Positions 25,770 through 35,751 are shown, numbered from the stretch's first letter. The stretch is DNA of 64,000 nucleotides from Cloacibacterium caeni (GCF_907163125.1 NZ_OU015319.1:1798001-1862000); one strand, 5' to 3'. Notes: generated by a model not told the origin, from the sequence alone. Program-made: numbers and translations.

Positions 25770-25781
25770 TAAATAACAGTT

Positions 25782-27134
25782 ATGAGTAAAAAACTTTTAC
25801 TTAAAAACGCACACATAGAAGGTATCAGATATTTTGATACTTACAGAGAACATGGTGGTTACCAATCTGTAGAAAAAGCATTGAAAATGACTCCGGACCA
25901 AATTGTAGAAGAAGTAAAAACTTCTGGTCTTAGAGGTCGTGGTGGTGCTGGTTTCCCTACAGGAATGAAATGGAGCTTCTTAGCAAAACCAGAAGGTGTG
26001 CCTAGATATTTGGTCGTAAATGCAGACGAATCAGAACCTGGAACTTTTAAAGACAGATATTTGATGGAGTTTCTTCCTCATCTTTTGATTGAAGGAATGA
26101 TTATAGCATCTTATGCACTAGGTTCTAACACTTCTTACATCTACATCAGAGGAGAATATGCATGGATTCCAGATATTTTAGAACAAGCTATTGACGAAGC
26201 TAAAAAAGCAGGTTTCCTTGGTAAAAATATTTTAGGCAGTGGTTTCGATTTAGAAATTTATGTTCAAAGAGGAGCTGGTGCTTATATCTGTGGAGAAGAA
26301 ACTGCACTTCTAGAATCACTAGAAGGAAAACGTGGAAATCCTAGATTAAAACCACCTTTCCCTGCGGTAAAAGGTCTTTGGCAATGTCCAACTGTGGTAA
26401 ATAACGTAGAAACCATCGCTGCAGTAGTTCCAATTATAGACATTACAGGAGCAGAATACGCTAAAATTGGCGTAGGTCGTTCTACAGGTACTAAATTAAT
26501 TTCCGCTTGTGGAAACATCAATAAACCAGGAGTTTACGAAATAGATATGACCATCACTGTAGAAGAATTTATCTACTCTGATGAATATTGTGGAGGAATT
26601 CCGAACGGTAAAAAATTAAAAGCATGTATTCCTGGAGGTTCTTCAGTTCCAATTGTTCCAGCAAATTTATTGCTTAAAACAGCTTCTGGCGAACCAAGAT
26701 ACATGAACTACGAATCTCTTTCTGATGGCGGTTTCGCTACAGGAACTATGATGGGTTCTGGTGGTTTCATTGTTTTAGATGAAGACCAATGTGTGGTAAA
26801 ACATACCATGACCTTAGCACATTTCTACAACCACGAAAGTTGCGGACAATGTACACCTTGCCGTGAAGGAACAGGATGGATGTATAAAATTCTGAAAAAA
26901 ATAGAATCAGGACAAGGCGAAATGAAAGATATCGACTTGCTATGGGATATTCAGAGAAAAATTGAAGGAAATACCATTTGTCCATTAGGTGATGCCGCAG
27001 CTTGGCCTGTAGCAGCAGCAATTCGTCATTTTAGAGATGAATTCGAATGGCATATCAATAATCCAGAATGCTTAACCAGAAATTATGGAATTGCACATTA
27101 TGCAGATCCACTTCCGGTAGTTGAAAAACAATAA
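25782..27134 (+). CDS. nuoF: NADH-quinone oxidoreductase subunit F
   Basis: This 450-aa subunit oxidises NADH. The FMN and NADH sites are the glycine-rich GLRGRGGAGFPTGMKW and GAGAYICGEETALLESLEGKRG. The 4Fe-4S cluster N3 uses SCGQCTPCREG and a later cysteine in NTICPLGDAA. Length and order are standard. Confidence 0.96.
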   Translation: MSKKLLLKNAHIEGIRYFDTYREHGGYQSVEKALKMTPDQIVEEVKTSGLRGRGGAGFPTGMKWSFLAKPEGVPRYLVVNADESEPGTFKDRYLMEFLPHLLIEGMIIASYALGSNTSYIYIRGEYAWIPDILEQAIDEAKKAGFLGKNILGSGFDLEIYVQRGAGAYICGEETALLESLEGKRGNPRLKPPFPAVKGLWQCPTVVNNVETIAAVVPIIDITGAEYAKIGVGRSTGTKLISACGNINKPGVYEIDMTITVEEFIYSDEYCGGIPNGKKLKACIPGGSSVPIVPANLLLKTASGEPRYMNYESLSDGGFATGTMMGSGGFIVLDEDQCVVKHTMTLAHFYNHESCGQCTPCREGTGWMYKILKKIESGQGEMKDIDLLWDIQRKIEGNTICPLGDAAAWPVAAAIRHFRDEFEWHINNPECLTRNYGIAHYADPLPVVEKQ

Positions 27135-27179
27135 TATTAGACATTAATAAAGCTAAAGCTTAATTCATAATACATAGAA

Positions 27180-28184
27180 ATGAGCGAAGAAATTAAAAAA
27201 TTTAAAGTAACCATTGACGGACAAACTACGGAAGTAGAACCAGGAACTACCATTCTAAACGCAGCGCGCCAGATTGGTGGAAAATCTGTACCTCCAGCAA
27301 TGTGTTATTACAGCAAATTAGAAAACAGTGGCGGTAGATGTAGAACTTGCTTAGTAGAAGTTTCTAAAGGCTCTGAAGCAGATCCTCGTCCTATGCCAAA
27401 ATTGGTAGCAAGCTGTAGAACTACAGTAATGGACGGTATGGAAGTGAAAAACCTTACTTCTGAAAAAACGCAAGAAGCAAGAAAAGCCGTTACCGAATTC
27501 CTATTACTCAATCACCCACTAGATTGTCCTATTTGTGACCAAGCTGGTGAATGTCACCTTCAAGATTTAGGTTACGAACATGGTCTTCAGCAAACCAGAA
27601 ATGATTTTGAAAAAAATACATATGATGCTGATGATTTAGGACCAAACATTAAGCTAAACATGAACAGATGTATCTTGTGTGCAAGATGCGTTTTGGTGGC
27701 TAATCAATTGACGAATACTCGTGAACACGGAATTCTTTTCAGAGGTGAACATGCAGAAATCTCTACTTATCTTAATAAAGCTTTAGATAATGATTTTATT
27801 GGAAACGTGATAGACGTTTGTCCAGTAGGAGCATTAACAGATAGAACTGCAAGATTTGCAAGCAGAGTTTGGTTTACAAAACCAGTAGACGCAACTTGTA
27901 CTTGTTCTAAATGTTCTGGTAAAGCAGTTCTTTGGATGAAAGGAGACGAAATCGTAAGAGTAACTGCCAGAAAAGATCAATACGGAGAAGTAGAAGAATT
28001 TATCTGCAACGAATGTAGATTCGAGAAAAAAGATGTAAAACACTGGAACATAGAAGGACCAAGACACATCAGCAGACATTCTGTAATTTCTCTTAACCAC
28101 TATCAGAAACCAGAAGATGCTGAAGTGGAAAAATTAGAATATGAAAACGCTAAAGAAATTAGCAAAAAAGATAATTTAGAATAA
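27180..28184 (+). CDS. nuoG: NADH-quinone oxidoreductase subunit G, short form
   Basis: This 334-aa protein carries only the iron-sulfur part of NuoG. A 2Fe-2S ferredoxin domain (about 1-85, CRTCLVEVS), a His/Cys segment for N5 (HPLDCPICDQAGECHLQD) and a 4Fe-4S segment for N4 (NRCILCARCVL, and DVCPVGALTD) are present, with a final CTCSKCSGKAVLWMKGDEIVRV part. The large molybdopterin-like C-terminal domain of E. coli NuoG (total about 900 aa) is missing. Short NuoG is usual in flavobacteria, so this is not a truncation by mutation. It transfers electrons from FMN to the quinone arm. Confidence 0.92.
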   Translation: MSEEIKKFKVTIDGQTTEVEPGTTILNAARQIGGKSVPPAMCYYSKLENSGGRCRTCLVEVSKGSEADPRPMPKLVASCRTTVMDGMEVKNLTSEKTQEARKAVTEFLLLNHPLDCPICDQAGECHLQDLGYEHGLQQTRNDFEKNTYDADDLGPNIKLNMNRCILCARCVLVANQLTNTREHGILFRGEHAEISTYLNKALDNDFIGNVIDVCPVGALTDRTARFASRVWFTKPVDATCTCSKCSGKAVLWMKGDEIVRVTARKDQYGEVEEFICNECRFEKKDVKHWNIEGPRHISRHSVISLNHYQKPEDAEVEKLEYENAKEISKKDNLE

Positions 28185-28215
28185 TTTGGAGAAAGATGAA
28201 TGGTTAAAGATTCTC

Positions 28216-28250
28216 AAAATCTAAAATCTAAAATCTAAAATCTAAAATCT
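28216..28250. repeat. Five perfect AAAATCT heptads between nuoG and nuoH
   Basis: AAAATCT is repeated five times in tandem in the 75-bp spacer, ending 10 nt before the nuoH ATG. Confidence 0.85.
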
Positions 28251-28259
28251 CATAAAGAA

Positions 28260-29309
28260 ATGGATTTAATACTTTTCAAAACAATACTTGTAGTATCACT
28301 TTTCGCCCTTTCTATGGCTGTAGCAGCCTACTCTACTTGGGCAGAGAGAAAAGTGGCTGCCATTATGCAAGACAGAATTGGTCCCAACAGAAGCTGGAAA
28401 TTCGGTTTACTTCAACCATTAGCTGACGGTGGAAAATTCTTCTTCAAAGAAGACTTTATCCCAGAAAAAGCAGAAAAATTCTTATTTTTCTTCGGGCCTG
28501 GTTTAGTAATGTTTATTTCACTTATTACCGGAGCTGTAATTCCTTGGGGAAAATCTCTAAATATTGGTGGAGAATCTTTTGATTTACAAGTAGCCAATCT
28601 AGATGTAGGCGTTCTCTACTTAATGGGAATGGTTTCTATCGGTGTTTACGGAATTATGATTGGAGGCTGGGCTTCTAACAATAAATATTCATTAATCGGA
28701 GCAATTAGAGCTTCATCTCAAATGATTTCTTACGAATTAGCAATGGGATTATCTCTATTAGCGATCATCATGATGAACAGTTCTCTAGACCTTAAGGTAA
28801 TTGCAGAATCTCAAAGTGGATGGTATGGTATGAAATGGAATATCTTCTTCCAACCATTAGCATTTATCATCTTCTTTGTAGCAGCATTAGCAGAAACCAA
28901 TAGAGCTCCTTTTGATTTACCAGAATGTGAAACAGAATTAGTAGGAGGTTTCCACACAGAATATTCTGCGATGAAACTAGGACTTTTCTTATTCGGTGAA
29001 TATGTAAACTTATTTATTTCTTCAGCATTAATCACTACCCTTTTCTTAGGAAGTTACAATTTCCCTGGATTAGCATGGATTGGTGAAAACTGGGGAGAAA
29101 ACGCGGCTGGAATTGCAAGTATTTTAGCATTCTTGGCTAAAACCATTGCCGTAATCCTTACCTTTATGTGGATTAGATGGACTTTACCAAGATTTAGATA
29201 TGACCAATTAATGCACCTTGGCTGGAAATCATTAATTCCGCTTGCATTAGTAAACTTGTTGGTAACTGGAGCTTTAGTTCTTTTGAACCAACATTATCAA
29301 TGGATTTAA
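28260..29309 (+). CDS. nuoH: NADH-quinone oxidoreductase subunit H
   Basis: This 349-aa membrane subunit with about eight helices couples the quinone site to the proton-pumping arm. The conserved loops AYSTWAERKVAAIMQDRIGPNR and AETNRAPFDLPECETELVGGFHTEYS are present in order. Length and topology are standard. A heptad repeat lies just before the start. Confidence 0.95.
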   Translation: MDLILFKTILVVSLFALSMAVAAYSTWAERKVAAIMQDRIGPNRSWKFGLLQPLADGGKFFFKEDFIPEKAEKFLFFFGPGLVMFISLITGAVIPWGKSLNIGGESFDLQVANLDVGVLYLMGMVSIGVYGIMIGGWASNNKYSLIGAIRASSQMISYELAMGLSLLAIIMMNSSLDLKVIAESQSGWYGMKWNIFFQPLAFIIFFVAALAETNRAPFDLPECETELVGGFHTEYSAMKLGLFLFGEYVNLFISSALITTLFLGSYNFPGLAWIGENWGENAAGIASILAFLAKTIAVILTFMWIRWTLPRFRYDQLMHLGWKSLIPLALVNLLVTGALVLLNQHYQWI

Positions 29310-29383
29310 TCATTTGAAATTGATTATTTGAAATTTGAAATTATAAAAAAATTAAAAATTTAAGATAAAGTTTGAGTAGAGAA

Positions 29384-29415
29384 AAATCTCATCTCAAATC
29401 TCACATCTCAAATCT
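29384..29415. repeat. Imperfect AAATCTC heptads between nuoH and nuoI
   Basis: AAATCTC, ATCTC, AAATCTC, ACATCTC, AAATCT follow each other, ending 7 nt before the nuoI ATG. Confidence 0.75.
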
Positions 29416-29422
29416 AATTTAT

Positions 29423-29977
29423 ATGAAACTAACCAATAGATCAAAGGTAGCTTCTAACAAAAAGATGACTTTTGCAGAGAAAATTTATCTCCCTGCAATC
29501 ATCAAAGGAATGGGAATTACCGGCAAACATGCGATAATGACTCTTACTGGGAAACTACCTACGGTAAGCTATCCTGAAGAGCAAAGAGAATTTTCTAAAA
29601 TTTATCGTGGCTTACACGTTCTGAAGCGTGATGATGAAGGCAGAGAAAGATGTACTGCTTGTGGATTATGTGCGGTAGCTTGTCCAGCTGAAGCCATTAC
29701 CATGACTGCGGGAGAACGTACCAAAGAGCAAAAACATCTTTACAGAGAAGAAAAATATGCCGAAGTATATGAAATCAATATGCTAAGATGTATCTTCTGT
29801 GGATTATGCGAAGAAGCTTGTCCTAAATCTGCAATTTATCTTACCGATAGAATTGTAAAACCAGAACAAAACAGAGGCTCATTTATCTACGGCAAAGATC
29901 TTTTGGTAGAAAGCATGGAAAACAGAATAGATATTTCTGAAAGACAAACAGAATCACAAAAAAAAGCTCTTAAATAA
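29423..29977 (+). CDS. nuoI: NADH-quinone oxidoreductase subunit I
   Basis: This 184-aa subunit holds two 4Fe-4S clusters (N6a and N6b) in CTACGLCAVACPAEAI and CIFCGLCEEACPKSAI. A frame open further upstream (from TTG 29372) runs through the heptad repeat and gives a low-complexity N-terminus, so ATG 29423 is chosen. The following nuoJ ATG adjoins the stop codon directly. Confidence 0.94.
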   Translation: MKLTNRSKVASNKKMTFAEKIYLPAIIKGMGITGKHAIMTLTGKLPTVSYPEEQREFSKIYRGLHVLKRDDEGRERCTACGLCAVACPAEAITMTAGERTKEQKHLYREEKYAEVYEINMLRCIFCGLCEEACPKSAIYLTDRIVKPEQNRGSFIYGKDLLVESMENRIDISERQTESQKKALK

Positions 29978-30472
29978 ATGGAACAGTTCTTATTCTTTTT
30001 TATCGCTTTAGTAGCGGTTGCAAGTGCTGTTTACTTTGTATTTGCAAGAAATCCTTTGTATGCAATTTTATCATTAATTGTTACTTTCTTTAGCATTGCC
30101 GCATTATATGTTTTACTGAATGCGCAGTTCTTAGGAATTGTACAAATTATCGTGTATACAGGAGCCATCATGGTGTTATTCCTTTATGTATTAATGATGC
30201 TTAATCTTAATGCTAAAGACGAAAGCAAAAAACAAAACCTTACGAAATTTATCGGTATTTTTTCTGCCGGAATCCTTTTCGTAGGAATGTTAGGAGCTTA
30301 TAAAGGTCTTTCTCAATCGAATGTTGTTCAAAATATTGATAACAGCATCGGTTTGACTAAAAACCTTGGAAAATTATTGTTTAACGAATATGTATTACCA
30401 TTCGAACTCGCTTCTATCCTGATTTTAGCAGGTATTGTAAGCGCAGTATTAATTGGTAAAAAAGATTTATAG
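29978..30472 (+). CDS. nuoJ: NADH-quinone oxidoreductase subunit J
   Basis: This 164-aa membrane subunit has five helices. Conserved segments include NPLYAILSLIVTFFSIAALYVLL and QIIVYTGAIMVLFLYVLMMLN. It starts directly after the nuoI stop and ends 4 nt before nuoK, so translation is probably coupled. It contributes the pi-bulge helix that links quinone reduction to pumping in complex I. Confidence 0.94.
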   Translation: MEQFLFFFIALVAVASAVYFVFARNPLYAILSLIVTFFSIAALYVLLNAQFLGIVQIIVYTGAIMVLFLYVLMMLNLNAKDESKKQNLTKFIGIFSAGILFVGMLGAYKGLSQSNVVQNIDNSIGLTKNLGKLLFNEYVLPFELASILILAGIVSAVLIGKKDL

Positions 30473-30476
30473 AATT

Positions 30477-30803
30477 ATGGAAGTCAATTCATTTTTACAA
30501 AACATACCGCTCAATTGGTACATTATTTTAAGTACTACATTGTTTTGTTTAGGAGTTTTAGGAGTTCTCGTTCGTAAAAATGCCATCATCATTTTAGGAT
30601 GTGTAGAATTAATGCTTAATTCTGTAAATCTACTTTTGGCTGCATTTTCTGCTTATAAAGGAGATGGACACGGACAAATTTTGGTATTCTTTATCATGGT
30701 AGTGGCTGCTGCAGAAGTTGCAGTAGGTCTAGCGATTATCACTATGATGTATAGAAATACCAGAAATGTAGATGTAAGTATTTTTAACAAATTAAAAGGA
30801 TAA
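30477..30803 (+). CDS. nuoK: NADH-quinone oxidoreductase subunit K
   Basis: This 108-aa subunit has three helices, with the conserved buried glutamates in CVELMLNSVNL and AAAEVAVGLAII, which form part of the proton channel. ATG 30477 is chosen over upstream codons that would overlap nuoJ. The stop overlaps the nuoL start (TAATG). Confidence 0.94.
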   Translation: MEVNSFLQNIPLNWYIILSTTLFCLGVLGVLVRKNAIIILGCVELMLNSVNLLLAAFSAYKGDGHGQILVFFIMVVAAAEVAVGLAIITMMYRNTRNVDVSIFNKLKG

Positions 30804-32701
30804 TGCAGATGGAAAATTTAGTATACACAATCGTTTTACTTCCTTTAATTGGATTTGTAATCAACGGATTATTCGGAAAGCGCTTACCAAAAGCTTTGGT
30901 TGGCGGATTAGCTACTTTAGTAGTATTCGCGGCTTTTCTAATTTCTGTAAGTATTTTTATAGGTTTTCCTGCAGAAGGAACACCAGTTATTGTAAAAGCA
31001 TTTGAATGGTTCACCATTGGTGGAATTCAAGTGAATTTCGGGTTCCAAATAGACCAATTATCATTAATGATGATGATGATTGTTACAGGAATTGGTTCTT
31101 TGATTCACTTGTACTCTATTGGTTACATGAGCCATGACAAAGGTTTCTACAAGTTTTTCACTTATCTGAATTTATTTATTTTCTCCATGCTTCTTTTGGT
31201 AATGGGAAGCAATTACCTTATTCTTTTCATCGGTTGGGAAGGTGTAGGTCTTTGTTCTTACTTACTGATTGGTTTCTGGTACGAAAATACAGAATATGGG
31301 AAAGCTGCTAGAAAAGCTTTCATTATGAACAGAATTGGTGACCTTGGTTTATTGATTGGTATTTTCCTAATCGCTTCACAAACCAATGCACTAGATTATC
31401 TTTCTGTAGCACAAAACGCTTCAAAATTTGAATTTGACGGAGTAGTGATTATGTTTATCACGCTTAGTTTATTCATTGGAGCTATGGGTAAATCTGCACA
31501 GATTCCTTTATTTACATGGCTACCAGATGCGATGGCTGGTCCTACTCCGGTTTCAGCGTTAATTCACGCGGCAACCATGGTTACGGCTGGTATTTATTTA
31601 GTTGTACGTTCTAACTTCTTATATCATCTTTCACCGAGTACTTTAGACTTTATTCTTGTAATAGGTCTTGCAACTTCATTAATTGCAGCATTCATCGGTT
31701 TAAGACAAAATGATATCAAAAAAGTGTTAGCATATTCTACTGTTTCTCAGTTAGGTCTTATGTTTATAGCACTAGGTGTAGAAGCTTATACTTCTGCTAT
31801 GTTCCACTTAATGACGCACGCTTTCTTCAAAGCATTGTTATTCTTAGGAGCTGGTTCGGTAATTCACGCCATGAGTGGAGAACAAGATATGAGATTTATG
31901 GGAGGCTTAAAATCTAAAATTCCTGTAACGTATTGGACTTTCTTAATCGGAACATTAGCCATTGCTGGAATTCCGCCATTGTCTGGTATGATTTCTAAAG
32001 ACGAAATTTTAGTTGCACTTTGGGCAAAATCTCCAATAATTTGGGGCTTAACATTGTTCAGTGCTGCATTAACTGGAATTTATATGTTTAGATTGTTATT
32101 CTTAACTTTCTTCGGAAATTTCAGAGGAACAGAAGAACAAAAACATCATTTACACGAAAGTCCTATCTCTATGACTTTACCATTAGTAGTATTAGCTGTA
32201 TTATCAGTGGTTGGAGGTTTTATTAATTTACCTCATTTCATAGGTCATGGAGAATATCAAAATTTAGCACATTGGTTAGAACCACTTTACGTATATGGAG
32301 CGAAACATGCAGAAGTTCCATTTAATATTGAAATGATTCTTTTGGCGATTACCTTAGTAATGGTAGCAGCGGTATTCTTCATCGTAAGAAATATCTATGT
32401 TACTAAAAACAAAATGGCTCAACCAGAAGAAAATTATAAAGGCTGGGAAAGACTTTCAGCTAAAAAATTATTAATAGACGAACTTTACAATGCTACGGTA
32501 GTGAAACCTGTAGAAGGTCTTGGAAAAGGCACCAGAATGTTTGATAAACTGATGGATAGATTCTTCAATTTTGTAGGTTTCGGAGCAGTAGATTCTGGAA
32601 GAGCGTTTAAAAAATTCCAAAACGGTAATGTAGAAAATTATGTTCTCATTATGTCTTTGGCAATCGGTTTAATTTTAATTGTTAACTTTTTATTACAATA
32701 G
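30803..32701 (+). CDS. nuoL: NADH-quinone oxidoreductase subunit L
   Basis: This 632-aa antiporter-like subunit is the distal proton pump of complex I. The core antiporter region has FIGWEGVGLCSYLLIGFW, KSAQIPLFTWLPDAMAGPTPVSALIHAATMVTAG and the C-terminal lateral helix. Key acidic and lysine residues are in these segments. The ATG overlaps the nuoK stop; a second ATG 6 nt later is possible. Confidence 0.95.
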   Translation: MQMENLVYTIVLLPLIGFVINGLFGKRLPKALVGGLATLVVFAAFLISVSIFIGFPAEGTPVIVKAFEWFTIGGIQVNFGFQIDQLSLMMMMIVTGIGSLIHLYSIGYMSHDKGFYKFFTYLNLFIFSMLLLVMGSNYLILFIGWEGVGLCSYLLIGFWYENTEYGKAARKAFIMNRIGDLGLLIGIFLIASQTNALDYLSVAQNASKFEFDGVVIMFITLSLFIGAMGKSAQIPLFTWLPDAMAGPTPVSALIHAATMVTAGIYLVVRSNFLYHLSPSTLDFILVIGLATSLIAAFIGLRQNDIKKVLAYSTVSQLGLMFIALGVEAYTSAMFHLMTHAFFKALLFLGAGSVIHAMSGEQDMRFMGGLKSKIPVTYWTFLIGTLAIAGIPPLSGMISKDEILVALWAKSPIIWGLTLFSAALTGIYMFRLLFLTFFGNFRGTEEQKHHLHESPISMTLPLVVLAVLSVVGGFINLPHFIGHGEYQNLAHWLEPLYVYGAKHAEVPFNIEMILLAITLVMVAAVFFIVRNIYVTKNKMAQPEENYKGWERLSAKKLLIDELYNATVVKPVEGLGKGTRMFDKLMDRFFNFVGFGAVDSGRAFKKFQNGNVENYVLIMSLAIGLILIVNFLLQ

Positions 32702-32704
32702 CAA

Positions 32705-34189
32705 ATGTTAGAAGCACTGTTACTTTTACCTTTAATTGGTTCAGGATTAGTTTTTGCGTTTAGAAACTCTAATAGCAAATATTTAGCAGTAGGAATTGCT
32801 TTCGTGCAGATGTTTTTAACATTCTACATGCTATCACTATTTAATAATGTACCTACGGTAGACTCTCCATTACAATTTGAGATTATAAAACCGTGGTCAT
32901 CCTATATTAAAAGCACATTACACTTCGGTGTAGACGGAATGAGTATGCTTTTGTTATTATTAACAAACATATTAGTTCCATTAATTATTCTTTCTTCTTT
33001 CAATGAAAACAAGAAATACAATAATAATTTCTATGCGTTAATTCTATTAATGCAGTTTGGTTTAGTAGGCGTTTTCACCGCTCTAGACGGATTATTATTC
33101 TACGTTTTCTGGGAAGTAACGCTTATCCCAATTTGGTTCATCGCAGGACTTTGGGGAGACGAAGAAAAGAGAATTAAAGTTACCACCAAGTTTTTCGTAT
33201 ATACTTTTGTAGGTTCATTATTTATGTTCATTGGTTTAATTTATGTATACAACCATGCTGCATCTTTTGAACTAACAGATTTATACAACGCTAACTTAAA
33301 CGAAGTACAACAAGTAGTGGTTTTCTGGTTAATTTTCTTAGCTTTTGCTGTAAAATTACCGATTTTCCCACTTCACAATTGGCAACCAGACACTTACACC
33401 TTCTCTCCTACTCAAGGAACGATGCTACTTTCTGGTATCATGCTTAAAATGGCGATTTATGGTGTTTTAAGATATTTATTACCAATTGCGCCAACTGCTT
33501 TACTCGGAACTTCTGGACAAGTAGTGATGATTCTTTCTATTCTTGGAGTGGTTTACGGAGCGCTTATTGCGATTGTACACCATGATATTAAGAAAATTAT
33601 CGCTTATTCATCGCTTTCACACGTTGGACTAATGGTGGCAGGTATTTTTGCTTCTGCTATTCTTACTGCTCAAGGAAATTTCACTTTCGAAGGAGCACAA
33701 GGAGCTTTGGTTCAAACTTTTGCACACGGTATTAATGTGGTAGGTTTATTCTACTGTGCAGATATTTTAATCAAACAATTCAAAACAAGAGACATCAGAC
33801 AAATGGGAGGTTATGCTAAAGCGGCTCCTAAATTTGCTACGCTTTTCATGATTTTATTACTTGGTTCTATGGGAGTTCCATTAACGAATGGATTCATCGG
33901 CGAATTTATTTTATTAAAATCTATTTTTGATTATGATAAAGTGGTAGTCGTTTTTGCAGGTCTTACTATTATTCTAGCCGCAGTTTATTTGCTTAGAATG
34001 TATGGAAAAGCCATGTTTGGAACCGGTGATGAAAGAGTGGTAAGTACCTTAAAAGACATTTCTAATGTAGAATTTGTAGTATTGGCAAGTTTGGCTGTAG
34101 TGGTAATTGTATTAGGAGTTTTCCCAAGCGGTGTTTTAGAAATGGTGAATAGTTCGTTGAAGTTTATCTACTCTTCTATTAAGGGTTAA
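32705..34189 (+). CDS. nuoM: NADH-quinone oxidoreductase subunit M
   Basis: This 494-aa antiporter-like proton-pumping subunit has about 14 helices. Landmarks are FYVFWEVTLIPIWFIAGLWG, with the conserved glutamate, and VKLPIFPLHNWQPDTYT with the lysine, then HHDIKKIIAYSSLSHVGLMV. It begins 3 nt after the nuoL stop. Confidence 0.95.
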   Translation: MLEALLLLPLIGSGLVFAFRNSNSKYLAVGIAFVQMFLTFYMLSLFNNVPTVDSPLQFEIIKPWSSYIKSTLHFGVDGMSMLLLLLTNILVPLIILSSFNENKKYNNNFYALILLMQFGLVGVFTALDGLLFYVFWEVTLIPIWFIAGLWGDEEKRIKVTTKFFVYTFVGSLFMFIGLIYVYNHAASFELTDLYNANLNEVQQVVVFWLIFLAFAVKLPIFPLHNWQPDTYTFSPTQGTMLLSGIMLKMAIYGVLRYLLPIAPTALLGTSGQVVMILSILGVVYGALIAIVHHDIKKIIAYSSLSHVGLMVAGIFASAILTAQGNFTFEGAQGALVQTFAHGINVVGLFYCADILIKQFKTRDIRQMGGYAKAAPKFATLFMILLLGSMGVPLTNGFIGEFILLKSIFDYDKVVVVFAGLTIILAAVYLLRMYGKAMFGTGDERVVSTLKDISNVEFVVLASLAVVVIVLGVFPSGVLEMVNSSLKFIYSSIKG

Positions 34190-34221
34190 AAAAATAATAA
34201 ATTTTAGAATTTGTTTTTTGA

Positions 34222-34256
34222 GAATCTCAAATCTCAAATCTTAAATCTCAAATCTA
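34222..34256. repeat. Five AAATCTC-type heptads between nuoM and nuoN
   Basis: GAATCTC, AAATCTC, AAATCTT, AAATCTC, AAATCTA occur in tandem and end 6 nt before the nuoN ATG. Confidence 0.85.
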
Positions 34257-34262
34257 TAAATA

Positions 34263-35642
34263 ATGAGTGTTTTAGTAGTTTTATTCCTTACGGCAGTATT
34301 AGCATTATTTTCTGGTGTTTATAATCAAGGAAAATTTGCAAGATATATCGGAATTTTGGGACTTTTGGTTGCACTTTGTGTAAGCTTCTCTCCTGAGTTA
34401 GCATTTTTTAATCAATACAAATCTATGTTTGATTTTAATGAAAATGCGGCTTTATTTACCAAAATTTCTTTAGTGGTTACATTGTTAATTTTCTTCTTAG
34501 GAGGTTTTGCATTTAACAATCACCGTAGTCACCAATCAGAATTATATTCTTTAATGTTATTTTCATTAATTGGAGCAGTAATTCTTTTCAGTTTTACAAA
34601 TTTAGTAACGCTATTCTTAGGAATCGAAATCTTATCTATTCCGCTATATGTAATGGCTGGAAGCAACAAGACTGATTTACGCTCAAACGAAGCTTCAATT
34701 AAGTATTTCTTAATGGGAGCATTTGCTACAGGATTCCTTCTTTTCGGAATTGCATTAATTTATGGAAGCACAGGTAGTTTTGATGTTCATGTAATCAATA
34801 CTTTCAGCGTTGCAAATCCTAAAGACTTAATGTTTGTAATGGGAATTATGTTAATGTTGGTAGCAATGGCATTTAAGGTTTCTCTAGCTCCTTTTCACAT
34901 GTGGAGTCCAGATGTTTACCAAGGTGCTCCATCATTGATTACAGCATTCATGGCTTCTGTAGTAAAAATTGCTGCATTCTTTGCCTTCTTCAAAGTTATG
35001 AATCTTGCTTTTTCAGGAAGCATCAAAGAATGGATTAACATTCTTGGTGTTTTAGTCATCATCACGCTTTTATTAGCCAATGCAATGGGATTAGCACAAA
35101 CCAATGCTAAGAGAATGTTGGCTTATTCTTCTGTTTCTCATGCAGGTTATTTAGGTTTAATTTTCTTCGGAGCAAACAGCTTATCTGTATATAATTTAGC
35201 ATTTTACTTATTCGCATATTCACTCGCTACAGTTGGAGTATTTATGACTTTAATTTGGGTAGAAAAACTAAAAAGAGAAACTTCATTTGAAGCCTTCAAA
35301 GGTTTGGCAAAATCTGAACCTTTATTAGCAGTTGTAACTGCGGTTTCATTATTATCAATGGCAGGAATTCCATTAACTGCTGGATTCGTAGCGAAATTTA
35401 ACATTTTTGCTCAAGCGATGAATGGAGCTGCTTTCCTAGTTTTGATTGCTGTCATTGGTTCTGCACTAAGTATCGCTTATTATTTAAAACTGATTATTTC
35501 AATGTTTTTCCATACAGAAACTACATTTAAAAGTTCAGAAAAAGTAAGCATTACGTATAATATTATTGCAGTTTTCATTATTGTAGCAATTCTTGCAATA
35601 GGTATTTATCCAGACCTTTTCAAAGTACAATTCGGACTTTAA
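34263..35642 (+). CDS. nuoN: NADH-quinone oxidoreductase subunit N
   Basis: This 459-aa antiporter-like membrane subunit is the last gene of the operon. Motifs include LGIEILSIPLYVMAG, LAPFHMWSPDVYQGAPSLITAFMA with the channel lysine region, and AYSSVSHAGYLGL. A terminator follows within 30 nt of the stop, closing the nuoA-N transcript. Confidence 0.95.
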   Translation: MSVLVVLFLTAVLALFSGVYNQGKFARYIGILGLLVALCVSFSPELAFFNQYKSMFDFNENAALFTKISLVVTLLIFFLGGFAFNNHRSHQSELYSLMLFSLIGAVILFSFTNLVTLFLGIEILSIPLYVMAGSNKTDLRSNEASIKYFLMGAFATGFLLFGIALIYGSTGSFDVHVINTFSVANPKDLMFVMGIMLMLVAMAFKVSLAPFHMWSPDVYQGAPSLITAFMASVVKIAAFFAFFKVMNLAFSGSIKEWINILGVLVIITLLLANAMGLAQTNAKRMLAYSSVSHAGYLGLIFFGANSLSVYNLAFYLFAYSLATVGVFMTLIWVEKLKRETSFEAFKGLAKSEPLLAVVTAVSLLSMAGIPLTAGFVAKFNIFAQAMNGAAFLVLIAVIGSALSIAYYLKLIISMFFHTETTFKSSEKVSITYNIIAVFIIVAILAIGIYPDLFKVQFGL

Positions 35643-35664
35643 TTGGCAAGTCTTAATCATAAAA

Positions 35665-35700
35665 TAAACACAATTCAGAAATGAGTTGTGTTTTTGTTTT
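35665..35700 (+). terminator. Terminator of the nuo operon
   Basis: AACACAATTCAGAAATGAGTTGTGTT, with a 5-6 bp GC-poor stem and a T-rich tail. It is closely related to the hairpin at 36870. Confidence 0.75.
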
Positions 35701-35751
35701 TATTTTATTAATATTAAAGTAAATAAAAAACTCTAGCTTATCAATATTTAT

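Noticed and set aside
27180-28184. nuoG as a truncated pseudogene
   Set aside because: All cluster motifs are present and no remnant of the missing domain follows; a short NuoG is usual in this group.
28216-28250. Possible CRISPR-like array of heptads
   Set aside because: Repeats are 7 nt with no spacers and there are no cas genes.
29372-29422. Longer NuoI starting at TTG 29372
   Set aside because: The extra residues come from translating the heptad repeat; ATG 29423 is the conserved start.
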